The notes below the pieces were generated by a model. That model was given only the letters and a program-made list of their open reading frames with translations, did no database searches and was not told the DNA's origin. This document shows positions 6,224 to 11,873 of a stretch of 14,358 nucleotides of DNA, piece by piece. A program made the translations under genes and the position numbers. Within the stretch, counting starts at the first letter, position 1, and each line of letters opens with the position of its first letter. The stretch is from Anaerolineaceae bacterium (GTDB taxonomy: Bacteria; Chloroflexota; Anaerolineae; Anaerolineales; Villigracilaceae), in assembly GCA_022181005.1 (NCBI GenBank), contig BQMV01000137.1:1-14358 (forward strand), read 5' to 3'.

Positions 6224-7120
6224 ATGCCTGAAAATTTAACCTCACACCTAGATCAGAATACGACGATCGCCGCCGCGATTAATGCGTGGGAGATGTACCT
6301 CGCAGATCAAGGACGTTCACCGAACACGATTAAAGCTTTCCGATCAGACGTACGCCTGCTGGTCAACTTCCTACCTGACGATACGACGTTGAGCAAAGTA
6401 ACAACCAAAGAGCTCGCTCGTTTCTTTGAATGGATGGAAAATGAGCGCGAGGTAGCATGCAGCCCAAAGACGCTGGCGCGGCGCATTACTTCCGTCAAGT
6501 CGTTATTCCGTTGGCTGCATCAATTTGGCGCAATCGTCGTAGACCCTGCCGAGAAGATCGCGCAACGATCTGTGATCAGCCCCGTCCCGATGGTGTTGGC
6601 TCGCGAAGAGTATGAGCGGGCGTTGCTTGTTGCCGATCGCCGCCGCCGCGCCGCCAAGCCCGACGCTCGCTTGTATACGTTGGCGTATCTGCTTCTTTCC
6701 ACCGGCGTTAAGAAGAGCGAAACGCTCGGAATCGAGATCGAGCATCTCGAATTGGATGCGCCCGGCGAACCGCGGGTTTTCATCAAATATGCTTCGCTGG
6801 CGAATCGCTATAAAGAGCGCAAAATCACGCTTCCTCAAGATTGGCTTCCCGCGTACGAGGAGTATCTCGCCCAATATAAGCCGGAAACAAAACTTTTTCC
6901 GTGGTCGCCGCGCCGGTTGGAATACCTACTCGAAGACCTCAGCGCGGAAGCGGGGCTGACAAAACGTATTTCCTTTGACATGTGCCGCTGGACATGCGCG
7001 CTCAACGATTATCGCGCCGGTATGGAACCGGATGCGATTCGCCAGAAACTTGGCGTGTCGAAAATCCAATGGCGCGAACTGTTCAATAAGTTGAGAATCC
7101 TGGCGGAAAAAGAAGAGTGA
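6224..7120 (+). CDS. Tyrosine-recombinase-fold protein without the catalytic tyrosine
   Basis: XerC/XerD-like protein, 298 residues, a normal family length. The N-terminal SAM-like DNA-binding domain (about 15-105) is well kept: the segment from Ala18 to Pro51 has the SPNTIKAF signature. The catalytic-fold half (about 120-290) is recognisable, but its active site has changed. The first Arg (TGLRxSE) is Lys163 in TGVKKSE. The beta-hairpin Lys is kept as Lys197. In the H-x-x-R box, His is Asp252, Arg255 remains, and the following His is Trp256. The LGH box is LGV (Val278). The nucleophilic Tyr aligns with Phe287 in RELFNKL. Strand cleavage by the usual chemistry therefore seems impossible. The frame is intact, with a strong promoter and ribosome-binding site, so it is not a decaying pseudogene. 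A DNA-binding or structural role is inferred. It converges with tilS, four bases away. Confidence 0.85.
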   Translation: MPENLTSHLDQNTTIAAAINAWEMYLADQGRSPNTIKAFRSDVRLLVNFLPDDTTLSKVTTKELARFFEWMENEREVACSPKTLARRITSVKSLFRWLHQFGAIVVDPAEKIAQRSVISPVPMVLAREEYERALLVADRRRRAAKPDARLYTLAYLLLSTGVKKSETLGIEIEHLELDAPGEPRVFIKYASLANRYKERKITLPQDWLPAYEEYLAQYKPETKLFPWSPRRLEYLLEDLSAEAGLTKRISFDMCRWTCALNDYRAGMEPDAIRQKLGVSKIQWRELFNKLRILAEKEE

Positions 7121-7124
7121 TCGG

Positions 7125-8555
7125 TTAACGTCTCGTCAGCGAGAAATAGAGCGCTTGCCGCGTCGATGCGGTCAAGCGAAACGGGTGCGCCGGGCGGTAG
7201 CCGGGCGCCCATGCAATAACGCCGCCCGCGCATAGGAGGGGCCAGCGCGCGCGCGCGCGTTGAGGCAACTTTACATTCACGAAGAAATCGGAAAGTTTAA
7301 TAGAATCGCCGTTCATGCCGAGCGGCGTGAAACGGTCGCCGCCTTGTCGCGCGCGCAACGTGAGCGTGCCAGAAATTTGCTCCGCGTCCAGCCAGGCTTG
7401 AAACGGGTCTTTGTTCGACTTTGCCGCTTCTACGGCAAGCGACGCGATGCTCCAGAGCTCGCAGGTTAACATCCAACCGCCGGGCAGCGCGGTTTGACCG
7501 GGGACGTTCAGCGCAATGACCGAGTGTTCGTCGCTTAATTGGGGCCAGCGTTCGATCGGCAGGCTGGATTCATTTGCGGTTAAATAAATGGACGCATCTT
7601 CGCGCCACAGATAGAAACCTTGCAGCAGATCTAGCCGCACCGGGCGCGCCGGGTCAGAGATGAATTGCGCGGCGCGTTCGAGCATAGAGAAATTAACATT
7701 GGGCGAGTCGACTTGCAGCCGCTCAATAGCGCGGCGGATCAGATTTCGAAGCAGCCCTGCCGGGCGCATTTCCAACGCGGACGCATTAAAGGCGATGAAA
7801 TCTTTGTCTTCTTGTGCGACAGTCCGTTTCCAATCTTCGTCGAGCGTGCGCGATAGAATCTCGTAATCATCTGTCAGTGCGCGCGACATGCGCCATAGCG
7901 CTTCGCGAAAACGCGGATTATACGTTTCGAGGGTGGGTATCAGCGCGTGGCGCAAGCGATTGCGGAAGAAGTCAAGCGAAGCGTTCGTGGGATCGTAACG
8001 CGGATGAAGACCGCTTTCCGCGCAATAGACGATAGTTTCCTCGCGCCATACGTCGAGCAATGGACGCACAATGGGAATTTCAGCGTCGAAAGCGCGAATG
8101 GTCGCACGGTACAGCATGCCTTTTAATCCGGTTAACCCAGTCCCGCGCAGAAAGTTCATCAGCACGGTTTCCGCCTGATCGTCGGCGGTATGACCGACCG
8201 CCACCGCTTGCGCGCCATTTCGCCGCGCTTGCTCCATGAGGAATTGATAACGCATCATCCGCGCCGCTTCTTCGATAGACATTTTTTGCGCGTCGGCGTA
8301 TTGGCGCACATCGCCCTTGCCAATGATCCATTTGAGGTTTAAGCGCGCTGCGATTTTCTCGACCAGATTCGCGTCGGCGTCGGCGTCGGGACGCAACATG
8401 TGATTGAAGTGCGCGACGATGACGCAGTAACCCGCCGAATGCAGGATGTTCAACAGGCACAGGCTGTCGGGTCCGCCGGAGATTCCCGCTACGATGGGCG
8501 CTTCTTTAATCAATCCGCATCGTTCGCGGAGGATGGATTCGATATGTTCGATCAT
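7125..8555 (-). CDS. tilS: tRNA(Ile)-lysidine synthetase TilS
   Basis: Converts C34 of the CAU-anticodon tRNA(Ile) to lysidine with ATP and lysine, switching both codon reading and charging; essential in most bacteria. The 476-residue protein has the PP-loop SGGPDS at 26-31, the HFNHMLRP motif near 50-57 and VGHTADDQAETVLMNFLRG in the N-terminal synthetase domain. A middle helical domain follows. The C-terminal TilS domain shows LRARQGGDRFTPLGM and KLSDFFVNVKLP, both typical. It lies 40 bases downstream of the epimerase gene on the same strand and is probably co-transcribed with it. No clear ribosome-binding site precedes the ATG at 8555. The 3' part contains an uninterrupted 15-base GC alternation (7245-7259) encoding the RARAR segment. 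An in-frame triplicate GCGTCG hexamer (8371-8388) encodes DADADA. Confidence 0.95.
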   Translation of the reverse strand: MIEHIESILRERCGLIKEAPIVAGISGGPDSLCLLNILHSAGYCVIVAHFNHMLRPDADADANLVEKIAARLNLKWIIGKGDVRQYADAQKMSIEEAARMMRYQFLMEQARRNGAQAVAVGHTADDQAETVLMNFLRGTGLTGLKGMLYRATIRAFDAEIPIVRPLLDVWREETIVYCAESGLHPRYDPTNASLDFFRNRLRHALIPTLETYNPRFREALWRMSRALTDDYEILSRTLDEDWKRTVAQEDKDFIAFNASALEMRPAGLLRNLIRRAIERLQVDSPNVNFSMLERAAQFISDPARPVRLDLLQGFYLWREDASIYLTANESSLPIERWPQLSDEHSVIALNVPGQTALPGGWMLTCELWSIASLAVEAAKSNKDPFQAWLDAEQISGTLTLRARQGGDRFTPLGMNGDSIKLSDFFVNVKLPQRARARWPLLCAGGVIAWAPGYRPAHPFRLTASTRQALYFSLTRR

Positions 8556-8595
8556 GGTTATGCGAGGTTAGGCGGGGCGCCGGCGCTCCACCGCG

Positions 8596-9000
8596 TTAGA
8601 TTTGATAGAGTTCGACCAATACGCCGCCGGCGCTTTCGGGGTGGATGAACGCGTAGCGTTTTCCATCGGCGGCGATACGCGGTTGTTCGTTAATGAGCCG
8701 GATATTTTTCGCATGCAACTGTGCCAGCAAACCTTCAATATCGTCCACTTCCAAACAGACATGATGCAGTCCGGGTCCGCGTTTGGCGAGAAATTTCGCA
8801 ACGCCTGAATCGGCTGAAGTGGGGCGCACCAACTCCACGTCGGAATCGCGAAGCGGTAGAAAGGCGACCTGCGATTTTTCTGCGGGAACGTCGCGCAGTT
8901 CGGCTACTTCCATTCCTAAGGCGTCGCGCCAGAACGATAAGGCTTGTTCCATATCATCCACGACGATCGCGACATGATTGATCTGTTTCACTTGAGGCAT
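8596..9000 (-). CDS. mce: Methylmalonyl-CoA epimerase
   Basis: Interconverts the (S) and (R) forms of methylmalonyl-CoA between propionyl-CoA carboxylase and the B12-dependent mutase. It is a vicinal-oxygen-chelate (glyoxalase) fold enzyme of 134 residues. Typical motifs: INHVAIVVDD at 7-16, GPGLHHVCLEVDDI at 75-88, RLINE at 101-105, AFIHPESAGGVLVEL at 117-131. His9, His80 and Glu130 fit known metal ligands. The frame is open to 9054, but the ATG at 9000 is preferred: GGAG lies at 9007-9010, six bases before it, a -10 box covers 9053-9058, and homology begins at residue 5. No mutase or carboxylase gene lies in the window, so the rest of the pathway must be elsewhere. The pairing with tilS looks incidental. 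Confidence 0.92.
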   Translation of the reverse strand: MPQVKQINHVAIVVDDMEQALSFWRDALGMEVAELRDVPAEKSQVAFLPLRDSDVELVRPTSADSGVAKFLAKRGPGLHHVCLEVDDIEGLLAQLHAKNIRLINEQPRIAADGKRYAFIHPESAGGVLVELYQI

Positions 9001-9052
9001 GTGATTCTCCAATAGACGCGGCGTTCTTGATAGATTTGCGAATGCGAGTCTC

Positions 9053-9058
9053 ATTATA
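9053..9058 (-). promoter_or_regulatory. -10 element of the epimerase-tilS unit
   Basis: The minus strand reads TATAAT exactly at 9058-9053. The matching -35 (TTCTCC at 9077-9082, 18-base spacing) is poor. Transcription would start near 9046, giving a leader of about 45 bases with GGAG close to the ATG at 9000. The box overlaps the alternative upstream ATG at 9054, which argues against that start. Confidence 0.5.
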
Positions 9059-9063
9059 TCCGC

Positions 9064-9092
9064 TTGCCAGAGAATTGGAGAACGGTTAAGAT
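9064..9092 (+). promoter_or_regulatory. Promoter of the FtsB-like/lysA unit, predicted leaderless
   Basis: TTGCCA (9064-9069, five of six to consensus), 17 bases, then TAAGAT (9087-9092). The start would fall at about 9099, which is the A of the ATG, so the mRNA would be leaderless. It faces away from the epimerase promoter and overlaps that promoter's presumed -35 region. Confidence 0.5.
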
Positions 9093-9098
9093 TGGGGC

Positions 9099-9479
9099 AT
9101 GTCCGCTTTTCCTTTTAACGCGCGTCGCGTAACGTCCATCGTCGGCATGATCGTGTTGGTCTTTGTAGCGCTGGGGTTTAACCGCCGGCTGGAAGAGTTT
9201 AATCTGTTGAACAAACAATATGAATTGGTGCGCACGCAAGCCACGCAGGCTGGGCAAACGCAGATAGCGTTGCAGACGAAAGCGGCTTATGCCAAGTCGG
9301 AACAGGCGGTGGCGGAATGGGCGCGTACGAACGGCCACTACATTCAAGACGGCGACCTGCCGGTTGTGCCGCTGGGGCAGCCGGGCGAAGCGTCGGATGA
9401 ATTGAGCGCGCCAGCGCCGACGTCGACGCCGATGACAAACGTCGAAACTTGGTGGGACTTGTTCTTTGGCGAGCGTTAA
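9099..9479 (+). CDS. FtsB/DivIC-like single-pass membrane protein
   Basis: Small bitopic protein, 126 residues. A basic N-terminus (NARR) precedes one membrane helix at about 12-27. An amphipathic, probably coiled-coil stretch follows at about 28-60. Next comes a segment resembling the end of the DivIC/FtsB domain: AYAKSEQAVAEWARTNG at 63-79, then QDGDLPVVPL at 83-92. The Pro/Ser/Thr tail ends in a short aromatic patch (WWDLFF, 118-123). FtsB/DivIC proteins bridge the divisome on the outer face of the membrane. The match rests on architecture and the A-x-S/Y-E-x-ARx-x-G pattern and is not strong. The last 14 bases overlap lysA, so the two are likely translated together. The ATG is probably leaderless. 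Confidence 0.6.
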   Translation: MSAFPFNARRVTSIVGMIVLVFVALGFNRRLEEFNLLNKQYELVRTQATQAGQTQIALQTKAAYAKSEQAVAEWARTNGHYIQDGDLPVVPLGQPGEASDELSAPAPTSTPMTNVETWWDLFFGER

Positions 9480-10785
9480 TCCGCCGTGGGCGGCGCGCCG
9501 GCTGCCGCTCTTTCCTCCGTCTACCGACGTACGCAACGGCGCGCTTTTTATCGCAGGACGTTCTCTCGCTTCTCTTGCCGACGAGTACGGAACTCCGCTG
9601 TATATTTATGATCGCGCCGCGCTTGACCTCGTCGTAGAAGAGTATGTCTCTGCGCTGCGCGCATACGCTCCGGGCGCGGCGCGAATCACATATGCGGGCA
9701 AAGCCTTTCTGTGTAAGGCAGTTGCGGCATGGACGAAGCAGCATAATTTGACAGTGGATTGCACGGGCGAAGGCGAGATCGGCGTCGCTGTCGCGGGCGG
9801 CGTTTTACGCGAAAATATCCTCGTGCACGGGGTCAATAAGTCGCAAGCCGATTTGGCGCAGGCGTTCGAACACGCGGGGACGATTGTGGTGGATCAGTTG
9901 ACGGAACTAAGAAATATTCAGGCGCTTGCCGCCAGCAGCCAATTCCCAACCCCAAATCTCTGGTTGCGGTTATTGCCCGGCGTCGCCGTCTCTACGCATC
10001 ACGCCTATACGCAGACTGGGCAGCATGATAGTAAATTCGGCATGACGCGCGACGAGATACTCAAAGCGGCGGCGTTTTGCAGGGAACACGCTTTGCCGCT
10101 CGTGGGGATTCACTTCCATCAAGGCTCCAACTTCCGCGATCCCGAACCGTTGCTCCCCGCCATAGATCTCGCGCTCGACCTTGTCAAACAGATCGGCTTG
10201 GGCGGCGAATGGCATTTTTGTCCCGGCGGCGGCTGGGGCGCGGCGTATCACGAAGATGAATTGCCGCGCCCGGCGGTTGACGAGTACGCGCGCGAAATCG
10301 CCGAAGCGGTCATCGAAGGTTGCCATACGCGCGGGCTGACGCTTCCCACGTTACACCTGGAACCGGGACGCAGCCTCGTAGCGCGGGCGGGAGTCGCCGT
10401 CTATCGTATTGGCGCGATCAAGCGTCGCGGCGATAAAATTTGGGTTCTAACCGATGGCGGCATGGCGGATAATCCGCGTTTTGCGCTATACGGCGCGAGA
10501 TATTCGTGCCTGCCTGTCGCAGGGTTGAACCGAGCGGGCGCGGCGGCGGTCTCCATCGCCGGACCGTACTGCGAATCGGGCGATATGATCCTAGAGGATT
10601 TGCAAATGCCCGAGCTGGCGGAAGGCGAATTGATCGCGATTCCGACTTCGGGCGCGTATCACTTGAGCATGTCGTCTAACTACAACGGCGCACGCCGCCC
10701 GGCGACAGTCTGGCTGGAAGCTGAGAGCGTAAGCCTCATTCAGCGCCGCGAGACGGTTGAAGATCTGTTGCGGCGCGATCTATAA
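9466..10785 (+). CDS. lysA: Diaminopimelate decarboxylase
   Basis: PLP enzyme of the alanine-racemase fold that decarboxylates meso-diaminopimelate to L-lysine, the last step of lysine synthesis. The 439-residue product has the PLP lysine Lys79 in YAGKA, HFHQGSN at 216-222, the phosphate-binding GGG at 254-256, EPGR at 299-302, the catalytic Cys369-Glu370 in GPYCESGD, and GAYHLSMSSNYN at 396-407. The start is TTG at 9466: an in-frame stop at 9433-9435 and the absence of ATG or GTG afterwards leave it as the first usable codon. GGTGGG at 9451-9456 could serve as ribosome-binding site. This overlaps the FtsB-like gene by 14 bases. KAFLC replaces the usual KAN after the PLP lysine, so a related ornithine/DAP-type decarboxylase cannot be fully excluded, but the CESGD box favours DAP. 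Confidence 0.9.
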   Translation: MASVNPPWAARRLPLFPPSTDVRNGALFIAGRSLASLADEYGTPLYIYDRAALDLVVEEYVSALRAYAPGAARITYAGKAFLCKAVAAWTKQHNLTVDCTGEGEIGVAVAGGVLRENILVHGVNKSQADLAQAFEHAGTIVVDQLTELRNIQALAASSQFPTPNLWLRLLPGVAVSTHHAYTQTGQHDSKFGMTRDEILKAAAFCREHALPLVGIHFHQGSNFRDPEPLLPAIDLALDLVKQIGLGGEWHFCPGGGWGAAYHEDELPRPAVDEYAREIAEAVIEGCHTRGLTLPTLHLEPGRSLVARAGVAVYRIGAIKRRGDKIWVLTDGGMADNPRFALYGARYSCLPVAGLNRAGAAAVSIAGPYCESGDMILEDLQMPELAEGELIAIPTSGAYHLSMSSNYNGARRPATVWLEAESVSLIQRRETVEDLLRRDL

Positions 10786-10826
10786 GCGCCGCGTTGACGC
10801 TTACATTCAAGGATAAGGTTGGCGTT

Positions 10827-11186
10827 ATGAATAACTTCCTCATTAAGCTTCCTTCGTTGCTTGCGTTCTTTATCGGCATCATGTCCATCCTCGCGGGCGG
10901 GAGAGTCGTCTTCCTCGGCTGGCGTCCGGACTATCGCGTTTTGATGTGGCTGCCGATCTATAACTTTATCGCCGGCTGGCTGACCTTGCTTCCAGCCTAT
11001 TGGTTATGGATCAGTCATCGTTACGCGCTTGCCGCGTCTCTGGCGATCTTTACGCTGCATGCGATCGCGCTGGTCGCGCTAATTATCGCTTTTCGCGGAC
11101 AGGCTGCCGCGCAAAGTTTCGGCGCCATGTCGTTTCGCTTGGGGGTGTGGGTTATAATACTCGCGCTAGTATGGTTTCGCCGTTAA
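10827..11186 (+). CDS. Small four-TM membrane protein of unknown function
   Basis: I do not recognise the family. The 119-residue product is almost wholly hydrophobic, with four predicted membrane helices (about 8-30, 40-63, 70-92 and 98-117) joined by short loops with few charges. The open frame starts at a TTG (10794), but the ATG at 10827 is preferred because AAGG (10815-10818) lies eight bases upstream and the membrane helices start soon after. It sits 41 bases after lysA and 46 bases before the cytochrome b561 gene on the same strand. A role alongside the cytochrome, for example as a membrane partner, is a guess from position only. It contains no heme-ligand His pattern or other motif. 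Confidence 0.72.
   Translation: MNNFLIKLPSLLAFFIGIMSILAGGRVVFLGWRPDYRVLMWLPIYNFIAGWLTLLPAYWLWISHRYALAASLAIFTLHAIALVALIIAFRGQAAAQSFGAMSFRLGVWVIILALVWFRR
11153..11158 (+). promoter_or_regulatory. Possible internal -10 box before the cytochrome b561 gene
   Basis: A perfect TATAAT lies inside the end of the four-TM gene, with no acceptable -35 at 17 bases. It could give the cytochrome gene its own transcript starting near 11165. The evidence is one hexamer only. Confidence 0.25.
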
Positions 11187-11232
11187 GTGCAGCCCTATCT
11201 CGCGCAATCTCAACTCAACGAAAGAGGTATCC

Positions 11233-11766
11233 ATGTCTCAACAGCCTGCCCCTTCTCGCTACCGCCCCCTTCAAGTTTCTCTACATTGGCTGACTTTTCT
11301 GCTGATCGCTGCGGAGTTTGTGGTCGGCAAGAATATGAGTCGCATTTCCAACGACGATGTCGGTAAAATCGCGCCGCTGGCGATCCATATGATGATCGGC
11401 GTTCTCATCCTGCTGGCGGTCATCATCCGTATCGCAGCATTGAGGAAATTCCCGCCGCCGGAGCCTATCTCCACCGGCAACGCCGCTTTAGACGTCCTCG
11501 CCAAACTGACGCACGGCGCGCTGTATTTGTTCACCTTGCTGATGGCGTTGAGCGGCATCATCTTATCTTTACAGGCGGGGGTTGGAAAAGCGCTGCTTGG
11601 CGGGGGCGCGCTGCCCGCCGATTTTCTCGACTTTACGGCGCGCGCTCTGCATGGTTTCATCGCGCCGTCGTTGTTCGCACTCATTGTTTTGCACGTCGTT
11701 GGAGCGCTTTATCATCAACTTGTTCTTAAGGACGGGCTGATGGAACGCATGAAGGTCGGAAAGTAA
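11233..11766 (+). CDS. Cytochrome b561 family protein (CybB-like)
   Basis: Di-heme b-type membrane cytochrome, four helices, that moves electrons from the quinone pool or superoxide across or within the membrane. The 177-residue length is typical of bacterial members. Conserved His residues lie in the expected places: His18 (LHWLTF), His52 (AIHMMIG), His140 (ALHGFIAP) and His154 (IVLHVVG). These match the four heme ligands of E. coli CybB. Further His occur at 94 and 161. The end (YHQLVLKDGLMERM) is the normal family tail. GAGG at 11224-11227, five bases before the ATG, fixes the start. The gene ends about 55 bases before a strong terminator, so it is the last gene of this unit. The electron donor or acceptor is not visible here. 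Confidence 0.92.
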   Translation: MSQQPAPSRYRPLQVSLHWLTFLLIAAEFVVGKNMSRISNDDVGKIAPLAIHMMIGVLILLAVIIRIAALRKFPPPEPISTGNAALDVLAKLTHGALYLFTLLMALSGIILSLQAGVGKALLGGGALPADFLDFTARALHGFIAPSLFALIVLHVVGALYHQLVLKDGLMERMKVGK

Positions 11767-11802
11767 GCCACGCTGGGAAGCGCTCTTTTCGATAAGGATA
11801 TA

Positions 11803-11820
11803 TCGCTTCGACCGAAGCGA
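11803..11820. repeat. Short palindrome before the terminator
   Basis: TCGCTTCG (11803-11810) and CGAAGCGA (11813-11820) are exact complements, folding as a 7-bp stem with a GACC loop. It lies directly against the terminator hairpin, with no T run of its own. It may stabilise the 3' end of the cytochrome b561 transcript or be an accessory stem of the terminator. Confidence 0.55.
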
Positions 11821-11822
11821 CA

Positions 11823-11854
11823 AAAAAGCCGATGTCGTGAGACATCGGCTTTTT
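11823..11854. terminator. Bidirectional intrinsic terminator
   Basis: A perfect 14-bp stem, from five A plus GCCGATGTC (11823-11836) to GACATCGGC plus five T (11841-11854), with a GTGA loop. With a T run on either strand, it ends both the rightward cytochrome b561 unit and the leftward surface-protein gene, whose stop codon is at 11874. Confidence 0.93.
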
Positions 11855-11873
11855 GTTTCATACACAGAGATGG

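Noticed and set aside
6224..7120. Integrase marking a mobile element or genomic island
   Set aside because: No att repeats, tRNA, phage or transposase genes flank it. Neighbours are housekeeping genes (SUI1, tilS), and the catalytic residues are missing.
7245..7259. 15-base GC alternation that could adopt Z-DNA
   Set aside because: It lies within tilS and encodes the RARAR segment of the C-terminal domain. High-GC Arg/Ala codons explain it, and there is no regulatory context.
8371..8388. Three copies of GCGTCG in tilS
   Set aside because: An in-frame DADADA segment in a variable position after the HxNHxLR motif. It is a short microsatellite with no sign of function.
9001..9054. Upstream ATG of the epimerase gene at 9054
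   Set aside because: It overlaps the -10 box and lacks a ribosome-binding site, whereas the ATG at 9000 has GGAG six bases before it.
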